Shown: positions 50,451 through 61,110 of the stretch, piece after piece
How the letters are laid out: every line of letters begins with the position of its first letter
How positions within the stretch are numbered: position 1 is the stretch's first letter
Assembly: GCA_019614645.1 (NCBI GenBank)
Contig: JABWDB010000004.1
Span: 12,090,001 to 12,154,000 of the forward strand
Source: Stratiolaelaps scimitus
Taxonomy: Eukaryota > Arthropoda > Arachnida > Mesostigmata > Laelapidae
Length of the DNA: 64,000 nucleotides
Direction of reading: 5' to 3'
Made by a program: the position numbers and the translations under genes
Notes under the pieces: generated by a model
The model's input: the letters and a program-made list of their open reading frames with translations, nothing else
Database searches by the model: none
Told to the model about the DNA's origin: nothing

Positions 50451-53400
50451 AACTTGTTTTTCTGGGCTTCTGGCTGCAAGCATCTGGCTCCGTCGAGATA
50501 TCAGCCACGAGATCAGAACAACTGTTTTGGATATTCGCCGTAGCCCGCCGTAGACGTCGCCGATGCTGGAACGCTTGTTGCGGTAGCTGGTGCTACTGTT
50601 AGCGACGCTCGTAGATTCGGTAACAACGGCAGCGTCATGTCGCTAAGCGGCAGAAACATGTGTGCGTCGTGAGCGGCTCCAAGACGGGCGGATTTTTGCG
50701 TTGCAACATATGTATGCTCATATGTTATGCCTTATGGGCATACATATTATATATATATATATATATATAGAGTAAACAGCGTACGCCGCTGACCGTTCAT
50801 AAGTTGGGTGAACGTTGCGTAATCGGGCGAACGAAAAGACTGCCGTGTTCGTTTTCATTCTTGCTTTCAAATTACTGTCTCGATATCCGATCGCGTTCGC
50901 CTGCTTCGTCTTGTATAGGACCTGATTTAAATGGCGGCCCGCGTATCGACGAAATATATATATATAATAGTATATCGACGAAAATGACCACAGATGGCTT
51001 GTCGTTGTTCCTCATTGAATGGACATGAATTGTGGACATCCGGACGATCTGATTCATTGCTAGTCGCCGCCTGAAAATCAAGCGATCGATGGGTACAAAC
51101 AATAGATTTGAAGTCAAAGTACTCGTGTGTGTGTGTTTTGTTTGTTTATTTAAAATAACGAAACAACAGTCGGTATCACGTCGTTCGGCAATAAATGAGA
51201 TGGATACACTTGCGCGTTCGATCATCTCCGTGCTGTGAAAACACTCACGAGGACACTGCAATTAATATATCATTCGATTCGCTCGTGATTGTCTCTCGGC
51301 TCAACGACGATGACGTCTATAGCACTGTGCTGCCCGAACAGAAATTACGTTTATCTTCTCATAGATTCGACACACCAGCAGGGTGTCATTAATAATTTTA
51401 GTGCGATTTAACAGTACAGTAACTGTTAGCATCGTGGGGGATTTCCTCCAGCGATTGACAACAATGACCTCACGACCTTCGACAATGGCAGCAACAGATC
51501 GACGAGCACCGTCAGTTTCAAAGGACGGATGGACGAAATGCTAAAATGATGAAATGCTCCTCTTCGATACCTGTTGCTCTGAGCCGGATCATGTGTAGCC
51601 GATGCAACTGGCCATTCATCGCTACGGTCACAGATCGATATAACGGATCAGCCAGCGTGATCGTGTTTGCTTGTTTGTTTGTTTTTTGTGTTGCATTTGC
51701 GGTTTGGCTTCAGATTTCCCAGCCGGCAAAGCCACGGTCAGTCATTGGTTTCGCGCCAATTTGTCCGCTACCCGCTCGATTGTGATCCGAGCTGCGTCGA
51801 CCACGGACACGCTTGTTCGTCAGCATATCATTTCATTTCATCACACGGCGATAGTCATTACGATCGACATTATCCCCTGCCATCGCCCTCGTCCATATGC
51901 CCTCCAGTGAATGTAAATATCATCGTGTAGTCCTGTCCATCATACGTCTCTGCGCACGTAGAGAAGCGCACCAATGTGAATACAGCGAATGTGGCTTATC
52001 AGTACGGCCATTCGCTGGACAGTGCCATTTTCGAGAGCATGCTTTTTATTCTACTACACAAGAAAGATGGAGAGAGAGAGAGAGAGAGCGTCACAGCGCG
52101 AAACAAAGAATCGATCGTTGCAGAGTGAAGATGAAGGCCAGGCCGGGCGGGCGGGCGGTGGGGTATAATGCAGGATTTGATTGATAATGGCGCTAATCTT
52201 CCTGTCGTCGCTTCTGCGTGCTTGGCTGATGTAACCGGCACTTTAATAGAGATGAGGGCCTTAACGGATGGCCCAGTGGATAGTGGTCGGGGTGGATGAC
52301 TAACACTATTTGCAGCTACCCAGAAAAATAAGTAAATTAATTAATTAACTAATAAGTAAACATAACGTAAACAAGTAAATATAATGGGAGGGAGGGGGGT
52401 TCAGGCGTTGGGGGCCTTGGTGAAACGCCACCTCATCAATGAGGTGGCGTTTCCTGGCCACAGAGATGTATACATTATGCCAGCTTCGACATGGACATGG
52501 CGAACGTAGCAAACGTATCGCCTATTTCGAGGAACTGCGCAAAATTTCACACTATTTCCCCGACGCGAACGCATGCAGACACTGAATGCGCCGACACTGA
52601 CGCTGTGTGCGTCCTGCAAGCCCGATGATCTACTGAATTCGATTAAAGAAAATTTCTTATTTGTGTTGGCCATCATCGTCTTTAAGTTGACTTCCAACTA
52701 AATGTAAAAATATCAAAATGCAGCAAACATCGCAGCAATAATCGCTCTTTTCCACCTCCGATATTTCAATGTAAAATACAACAACAACAGAATTGCGAAT
52801 TATTTACAATAAATGTAAACATTTATCCAGCGCTTGTTTCAAGTATTTCTCGCAATTTGCCTCCTCCTATCGATTGAGAGTAATAACTCATTCACTAGAT
52901 TCGTGTGAAGCGTTTGAACAACGTCTGCCAATTCCGTATGAATTATGCCCTTACCTTAGTCGGTGGAGCCATCGTAAGTAATCAATTAAAATTAATCTTG
53001 TCGAACGGAGGCTCGGACGTTGAGAGTCAAACAGCGCGTGGGCATTTTCTTCTATCCATTCGCTGGGAAACAGGTATCCACGGTACAGACACAGAACGAC
53101 CCGTCCACCGGGCGTTGGGGATCGACTAGCGTGCTGATAACCACCGATCATTGATCGAGCTCAATTCACCTTCGCGCAATATATTCGTGACATACGCACA
53201 GGGATTCGATTGTTTCCTCCGGCATTGCCTCGTCGGGTGTCGCCTCATCAATTCGCGCGCGCCCGCTCGGCTCGGCTCGAATTTGCATGGACTTTACTTC
53301 TAACGAATTCACGGTCAGATGCCAAAACCGCTGTGGCTTTCGCGTAGTGGTAGTAGTTGTAGCAGTAGTGTTAGCCGCTGCAGTAGACGGGGACCAGGCG

Positions 53401-54308
53401 GATAGAATCGTCACGACGCGGACGATGATATCGTTCGGCGACCCCTGCCGTCGACGATCACCGATTATCGAATGTAGCTCTGACGAAAATTCGTTGTCGT
53501 GCCTATGGACGCTCATCGCTGCTGTTTCAGTTATACCTTTGTTGTTACCCGCGTCGATGTTTAGTTCGCGTTCAATGAACGTATTCTTTTCTTGTGTGTG
53601 CTTGCTTGTGTGGGGTTGAGCAGTGACGATGGGCGATAGATGGACAGCTCAAGCTGAGAAAGGTTCGCCGAAGTGTGGCGAAGCTCGCGATGCGGTTGAT
53701 ACGAGAGATGGAGATGGTCCCTGGTAGATAAGGGCTAGCTGATGAAGGTGGTACGGCGGCGCAGGTAGGCCATCTGTGGTGCAGAATTCAATTGCATCTG
53801 TAATTGAATTCGTATCTACCCTCGTAATTCAATGGTGGAGTGTATTTCTGCTGCTGCTCCTCTACTGCTTAGGAGTTACGAGAGCGGTGTTGTGATCTCG
53901 TCCTCAGAACTTCCTCGTGTCGACCTGACTGAAACGATCGCATCATATACAGTGGAAAGATCAGATCGTGCAATAGGACAATCGATGTACAGTACATCGC
54001 TGTCTGATTAATTAGTTGTCTCTGTCGGTCAAGGTCATGTTTGCAAGGGTGTCGAATCGGAATCTCCATAGAGCAGGTGTACGCTGAAATATTAGAGTTA
54101 AACGCTATCGTGTTGAGCATGCTCAGAATATTCACTACATCCGTATGAAGTGTCGAAATATGGAAATTTCGTGTCTTCTCACAACTATGCCATCGACTAT
54201 GCCGATTTATTCGGATACCCTCATGGTCACTATGGTCGCCTCGTGCTTAACATAGAAATGGTTTTCTGTGTTAAGCGAGTAGTATCACTTGTATCAATCA
54301 CTCTCAGT
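50448..54308. other. Non-coding block
   Basis: No recognisable gene. It contains (TA)n near 50745-50768, (GA)n at about 52070-52088, a perfect 15-bp hairpin at 52422-52453, an (ATTA)-like tract near 52330-52360 and an inverted repeat at 53784-53811. Overlapping sense and antisense ORFs at 53166-53619 have low-complexity Val or Thr runs and no known domain. Confidence 0.45.
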
Positions 54309-54475
54309 CAATATTTAACGTCCACGGTACTGCTTTTAGCATTGCTTCATAGAACGGACTCCTTTCAATATTCATATGCAATGGTGAGGGGGTCTAAGCC
54401 GTGCACCTACGTCCGTTTCCTCCGATTGCAAGGCGCACACGAATGCACCACCAGGCCACCCCGCGGCTCAACTCT
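54309..54475 (+). repeat. Dispersed repeat family, copy C
   Basis: Contains both conserved blocks seen at 19781-19945: TTAACGTCCACGGTAC...GCATTGCTTCATA, and TTTCCTCCGATTGCAA...CACACGAATGCACCACCAGG. The spacing between blocks is similar. Divergence of the copies suggests an old family. Confidence 0.7.
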
Positions 54476-57400
54476 ATCAATAGACATATTAGGCCCTGAT
54501 CGAGCCAATAGCACCATTAGGAGCGTTCCAGCTTACAAAGCGAACTTAGGCACCTGCCCGGAATCTACATTTTAAAACAACAATAAAATTAAATGAGCTA
54601 GCCCGAACTCAATTCGTTACTTGCATTAGTATAAAACTAACAATGGTCCGGCACATTTTGCACGCGCGTTTGTGTGTGAGGTTCACAATTGTCCCGCCTC
54701 TTCTATGAGTTTATATTACAAGTTCAAGTACTAGGTGTGTGTTAGCCAAAAATCTTCACATTATGTCAACATATTGTGCATATGCAAGGTCGGCTAATCG
54801 ACGAAAATCAACGAGCGGCAAAAATCAGATTTCAGCAGAAATTTTTCATATTAAATATGATTGGTTGATCTGGAAAATCCGTTTGCTCTGATCGCCGGTG
54901 TCATTCGACGCTCGCTGAGCCTGGAAGCGTTAGAAGGCTCTACGAGTCGAACCAGCCTTTCACAGCGCTGGTCCACACACATTGTGTGGCTGGCCATTGC
55001 AAACTAGTAAAAATGGTCTAATCAGCTTGGCTCGGTATCTGAGTACCAGCATTGCCTGTCTGGCTGATGATGCAGGTTCGGCCGGGCTAAAATGAGAGGC
55101 CACACCTTACCATCGCCGTTGGCTTGAGTGTTTGCGCTTTGTATTAGCGGGTTTTCCCCCCAGAGTGGCCATATTCGTCCGCCGTTTCGACGCCTCTTTT
55201 GACGTCTCGTCGAAGGTCAGTCACAAGCAAGGCAGAGAACGAGACTTATATACATGCCCAGAGCCATTCGGATCGAGGGCGCGGGTGCGCCTATCTGGTT
55301 GAAATCGGTGCTGGTCGAAAGTCATTGGCTTCTCCAGGTCGACACCTTCCAAGAGCAGGACGAAGTTCAGCAGCCAAAGATTCACGGTACTAACAGCGGT
55401 AGTTGCGAGAGAGAGAGAGAGCGAGAGAGAGTCTTCATCTCTTTGACGCGAGCGTGTTATCGCCCTTCTGACAGTTTATGTAAGCTCTGCTTCGGGTAGA
55501 TCTATCGCACACCGTTGGCGTCTTCTTATCGCTGCTTCGCTGTCGTTCATGTCAACGCCAGCAACAGTACTAGCCACAGCAGCGGCATCCACAAACGGCA
55601 GCAGCCATCCGCCTTCCCGCGTTTCCCGCAAGTTTCTCAGTTCATCCTGTGGCGACACCCTGGCTGGCTCGGCTGCCATTACCAATAGGTCGGTCTCCCT
55701 CCCATTTGAAGAATCACCCTCATGTCTGTCTGGTCAGAATTGCGGTAAATGAAGGCCACTATTGCTGCTATCGTCGTCGTCGTCGTCGTCATTGTCCTGG
55801 AAGGCAGGCAGTTTGAGCTTAGCAAAGTCTGTTTGCGACGTTAGTCACTGTGCAAAGTGAGCTTTTCGGTACGTCAGGAAGCGTCCATTCGAGTCGTTAT
55901 GAAACCCTTTCGGCTCGCCGGTCGAGCGCCTGCACGCGATCAGTGCTCGCGGACAGCGGCAACGAGATCTTTGAGTTGAATAGCTGGCCGGTTACTTATA
56001 ACGTCAAGGGGAATTGACCGCGAGACCGCGTGCACTGCTCGCCGACGCCACCACTGCCGCTGAGAGATGGTCGCTGTCACCGAAAGCGAGGGACCTCGTG
56101 CACATGGTTATTGAGCGGGACTTGGCGGGCCCAAGCAACGATGTCACTTCTTTCTGCTAATCATCGCCGAGTCAACATCTTGGCGTGCACCAGAGGGCGC
56201 TGTGCCTGGACCATATGAGGTGCCATACTCTGTCGCAATCATTTGGCTTCGGTAACCGGCCTTAAGCTGCGACCAGGAGGTTTTCCACTACGTCGACGTT
56301 CACCGTTGTCGTAGGTGCTGACTGCTGACGAAGAGGACATGGTTCATTGGCTGGTGAAGTGTCATCACCACATGCTAGCGGTTGCAGTTTAGCACACCTT
56401 CACCTAAAAGCGTATCAGTTTCGAGAAGCATGCGGGGTGTCGTTATCGAAGCTCGGTAGAGGTAGCGCTTACGTGGAAGTAGTTCCGTCGATCTTGCTCT
56501 GCTAAGGGGTCGCACCCGCACAGTTGTCGTAGGCCGGCGGTTGTTGGTGACACGAACAACTGAAATTACAACAGCGCCCTATCGGAGCAGAATCAAACGG
56601 TCTCCACACCACCCTCAACAAACATCGCCACGTCGGTCGTGTGGGCGGTCTCTGTCTGTCGAGTCTTTCGTGGGATATACACCTGTACACTCATGTGCAG
56701 GATAATATAAACATGTGAACATATGAAGGGGCAGTTTCGTCCCGTTGATCTGTGTGCTTCTTCCAAGAAAAAGTTGCTCGTAGAGGCTACCCGGTTTGTG
56801 GGTAAACCTTGCAGCGGTGTTGTATACTACATAAGATACATGTATGGCGTAGATCGCGTGTAACCATGCACGATTTCTCGTTAACCAGGGTCTTCAACAA
56901 AATCACTGTCTTCCTCAACTCATCGCGCGGTTCATGAACCCTAAGAGGAAGCCTTTCTTTTTTGAACAGTTCTCTGCCAATGAGGGAAAAGCCGGCAATA
57001 AATCGAAACACAAAACAACAACAACACTGACGACATCGGCAACATTGGCAATGCCCCGGGTAACAGAGCCAAGTCAATTAGTACACGACGCCACTCGTCG
57101 GGTGATAGTCGCAGGGCCGCCCCTTAGGCTTAAGAGGGGATATCGGATGACTACCTGAGAAAACTGCGACGTTTGGAAGAAAAGCTCAAAGCCCGAGTAT
57201 TGCCAAAGCTTACCAGTAAGGCTCGAGTCGGGGAGGACCGTTCAGACCCAGAATTTAGGAGCTCCCATCAAAGTAAAGTACCGTTTTAGTAGAAGCGTTT
57301 TAGGCAACGCTTTGAAACGCTGGCTGACGCTAAGCCCTGAAGCGATGTAAACCCCGAACGACGGCGCCGACAAAGATGACGACGACGGCGGCGGCGGCCA

Positions 57401-58277
57401 CTTAACGGTTGAAGAAGAATGAGATATCTTCCACGAGAAGACCCATTACACCTCCTCATTGATGGGTCTTGGCTGTGCATGCGTAAGTGCATGTTTACGT
57501 GACTATCTGAGATGTGGTGTTGCAATAGGCGCGCTCGTCAGGCATTGGCCTCGTGCCAATGACGTTGTTATTCTAGTGCAGGTGACAATGATTCTTCCAC
57601 AGAACGATGAGAGAGGGAGGGTAAGAGAGAAGCATACTTTGGCTAGGTTATAAAATATCGGGAGTTGGGTTTTAATCAGCGTGAACAAAACTCCGACCTT
57701 GATGTTATGTTCAAGGCGATACATTTTTTCCCCTTCCTCGCTGGATTTTGTTACTGTCGGTTTGTACGAGAGAAACATGATGATCAGCCAAATCCATGAG
57801 CATAGTCTTGAGATAGACGGAGAGATAGAGAGATGTATTTCTTGAACTAGACTAGTTCAAGTTCCTATCGATATTCCTGCGTGTATCAGCCCAGCCTGCA
57901 GACAAATTGACACGTATCTATTCTTAGCATCAACAATCTCATTCGCCTCTTGCATTCGTCGAACGAACAGAAAACATCAACACAGAGTCACAGTCACGAT
58001 CACCTGATGATGTGGCAGGTCAACAAACGCTATCGCAGGTTTGCCTCCATTATCCTCTCCGAGATTCCCTATATATGCTCGAGGAAGTAGCCTCGCAGCT
58101 AGATAGCTGCGAATGCCCACCTCCGCCCTTCGGTTTTCATTCCCGTGTGGCGTCAGAGCGGCGCACAACTAACCATAGCGAGCGTTGCGTTCAACTTGGC
58201 TCGCTCGTCCACCCGGTCTGATTATCTCCCATGAGCTTCTTATAAGAGCTTAACGCCTAACGCCATTTACGATTCGA
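54476..58277. other. Non-coding block
   Basis: No recognisable gene. It includes (GA)n at about 55408-55430, (CGT)n at about 55773-55790, CGG/GAC-rich DNA near 57361-57400 and a 21-bp palindrome at 57841-57861. ORFs occur on both strands (55476-55752, 56030-56218, 57286-57525) without domains. Confidence 0.4.
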
Positions 58278-58784
58278 ATGAAGGTGTATCTGTCGGCCTG
58301 CCTGTCTGTATGTCGGTCTCTTTGTCCATTTGATGCCTCGGCATTGCCCGGAGAGTGTCGACTGTTCGAGGTCCCCACGTTGGCCGTCTGTCGCAGCCAA
58401 ATGAGGCTAGCTTTATCATTTGGAATCTTTGCCGCACAATGCCGCGCGACGTGCACTCATCAAGTGGTCACTCAGCGCGGTCAGGGTCAGGCACGCGTGC
58501 CACCGCGTGTTTCGGTGGCACGTTCCCAGAAAGTTCGGCGCCACTTTATTATTATTTATTATTCCTTTCATGCTTCGCGCATCGATTCGATGTTGGATCT
58601 TCACGTGTTTCGCCCCTCGTTCAGCTTGCGTACATCTATCTATATATTGATCTATCTATTCGACAAATCTGACATGCCAGCGGCAGTAGTTTTCAATCGG
58701 TTGGGCTTCGACTATCGGCATCTGTTATCAGAAGCGAACGACGAGCAGCTTGAGGCGGCGCGACGCTGCGCGGTGGGCTGGTAG
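58278..58784 (+). CDS. Unassigned 168-codon ORF
   Basis: One of the longest ATG-initiated ORFs outside the two genes. The N terminus is moderately hydrophobic and cysteine-rich, the middle is basic, and the end (LLSEANDEQLEAARRCAV) is helix-like. A tyrosine/isoleucine-rich stretch is encoded by AT-rich DNA. No family recognised; no clear splice sites or neighbours support it. It is probably a chance ORF. Confidence 0.15.
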   Translation: MKVYLSACLSVCRSLCPFDASALPGECRLFEVPTLAVCRSQMRLALSFGIFAAQCRATCTHQVVTQRGQGQARVPPRVSVARSQKVRRHFIIIYYSFHASRIDSMLDLHVFRPSFSLRTSIYILIYLFDKSDMPAAVVFNRLGFDYRHLLSEANDEQLEAARRCAVGW

Positions 58785-58988
58785 GCGCAGCGAATTGACC
58801 GCTTGTGCCTTTGCACGATGCAGCTTCGATACGGGCAGTGCGATACAGGCGGTGGCATCTGCCAAGGAGCACATTGAGAAAATCTTGATGATCACCAAAC
58901 GTTGCCCACCCCGTTGTTCGCTTCCTGCCTCTGTGATGGAAAGGGTACACTTCGAGATTTAGTGGCAAACACTTGACGCACTCAGAGA
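58785..58988. other. Short non-coding gap
   Basis: Nothing recognised between the ORF and the palindromes. Confidence 0.4.
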
Positions 58989-59011
58989 TAGATGGAAAAA
59001 TACATTAATAC

Positions 59012-59077
<66 letters not shown>

Positions 59078-59105
59078 GAATATGTATTAATGTATTTTTC
59101 CATCT
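58989..59105. repeat. Near-perfect palindrome with (TA)n core, first of a pair
   Basis: The left arm AGATGGAAAAATACATTAAT is answered by its complement ATTAATGTATTTTTCCATCT at the right end. The arms continue inward as CATATACATA against TATGTATATG(AATATG), with a six-base indel, around a (TA)n core. The whole is about 117 bp and could form a long hairpin or cruciform. Confidence 0.9.
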
Positions 59106-59150
59106 TTATGTATTCTCATCATGTATTTCATGTATTTTTCCATCTTTTCC

Positions 59151-59182
59151 ATTGTGCATCCAACTCATTGTAACGACTGCAC

Positions 59183-59214
<32 letters not shown>

Positions 59215-59246
59215 GTGCAGTCGTTACAATGAGTTGGATGCACAAT
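59151..59246. repeat. Perfect palindrome with (TA)n core, second of a pair
   Basis: Arms of about 34 bp beginning ATTGTGCATCCAACTCATTG and ending with its exact complement, joined by a (TA)n core (about 59184-59213). Total 96 bp and essentially perfect. It lies 45 bp from the preceding palindrome, whose arms are unrelated. Confidence 0.92.
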
Positions 59247-60969
59247 CATCTGTTGATTTCGCCATACAACCAATGAAACCCTTTTCGGCAAACGCCATCC
59301 TTCTCATATGCCACATATGGGACCCACAATCCCGCTGAGATTTAGAGATTAGCAACCTCGACATACGCCTTCGCATGATTTCCCGAATAGGCTCCATTTT
59401 TGGCTCTATTCCGTTACATTGTGCTGTCAATGGATAGTTCTAGACATCTCTTAAGCAGGGTTAATTCATTAAAACTGCCAAAATTCACCTTTCAGTATCT
59501 TTCAATCGCTCATTTACTTTCGTTGATCAGCGTCAGTGATCCGTCAATGGGTTGGGTGGGCGCTTGGGCCTGGCTGAGCAAATCTCAGTGTTCCCCATGT
59601 ATCGCAATCTCAATCTTTCACCGATTGGCAAACGAGCAACGTAATGCAATCTCCAGCTGGTAAAAATCATTGATCGATTATTTGCATCTCGTCTATCGCT
59701 TCGTGCGCTCGGTAGCTAATTGCTCAGAGAGCAGCATCGAATCCCGGCCTTTCGCCGGCCATTCCCAAGTATCAATTTCTTTTCAGCGCTAATTTACGAC
59801 GCTGACGTCACATTTGTATAGCTGACGCAGCCGGCTGGCTAGTCCAACCGCTTAGATTCTATCAATTCGCCCGGGCCGTTCATCAAATTGTGAGTGTACT
59901 ACCGCTAACGACGACTATGAAGAGACCCAAACGGATTAAACATATATATATATGTGTGTGCATATCGATGTTCCAAGATCAATTTCCTATTTTCTATCCA
60001 TGGATTATTGTGCCAAAACAACGTAGGCATGCATACCACCATATGCATCGCCCGTCGCAAGCATACGCTCTTGTATGCAGCGGTGATGCCATCGCTGCTG
60101 GCTACAAATGGCCGAGAAATGGACCAATGAAGCCAACTCATCAATCCCCCCCCATTCACGACGGTGTGTGTGTCGTCGTTGATCGCGGCAGTGAGAGCCA
60201 AAGCGGTAGCGGCTGCACCGCCGGCTGTGTGCAAATAGTCAAAACGTCTCACATTGATATCGATCTGCATTCGACTCGCGGTGGCACATAAGCCCTCAAG
60301 GTCGGCAGACTCATCGGGCCGGAGTGTTTAAATTGTCGACTTTCTCGATGAAGTCGTCCACCCGAAATGAACCAAGAACAAACTGCTGCTGCTGCTCACC
60401 ATAATCGAATCGACACGAAATTAATCGGAAATCGAAACCCTGATATGAGTCACATCGGCGATCCTTGCTACATAAATCTCTTTGGTGGAGGACATGTGTG
60501 TATTGTATGTTGATACTATTATAATAGAATCTAATGGGTGTCGCTAATACGTCGTTGAACGCTCATACGAGCACACATACCAATTAGTATGCGAAATTAA
60601 TTATGCGAAATAGAATAACCTAGATGCTGCTTATTCAGATATCGATCCGAGAATTGCCATCATCACACTACAACACGCTTAATAATAATGATATGAATTG
60701 TCGGGGTGTTTCCTTATCTGTCACGTGAGATGATTTCCAGCCTCCCGTTAACGTCTCATTATATTTCTGCGCGTAGAGCTTCTACGAGAGGTGAGTTCTT
60801 GTTGTAATTTTTGAAAAACGGCAGCTCCCCCTCGCGCCAGCTAACGTCCACAGCCTGATCACCGTGGCCATCGTCAACTAGCTAACATCTGACTCGATCG
60901 TCTTTTCCTGAAACTCTAGCAAGAGTGAACGACAACAACGAGAAGAAGAAGAAAAATACTTGAAAACAC
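59247..60969. other. Non-coding block
   Basis: No recognisable gene. Overlapping ORFs at 59890-60291 (+) and 59905-60270 (-) are without known domains. A C8 run lies at about 60147-60154. Confidence 0.4.
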
Positions 60970-61110
60970 CTTGCGTGGGTTTGTGTTTCAAAGCTGCACT
61001 CGACGGCTGTCAGCGCAGCTGCCACCGCAGCCTCGCCCAGACAAATGGCCGTCTTGACCAGCCATGCCTTCGTGATGTCGAGGCGTTCGCTCGACGAGTG
61101 AACACTACCC
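60970..61110 (-). CDS. Possible coding exon, minus strand
   Basis: On the minus strand an open segment with protein-like composition (SERLDITKAWLVKTAICLGE, then an Ala/Val-rich helix) runs to a plausible donor, AAG|GTGTTT, at 60970. GGTAG just before TGTTCACTCG could be its acceptor. No family recognised and no partner exons found. Its antisense is less protein-like. Low confidence. Confidence 0.22.
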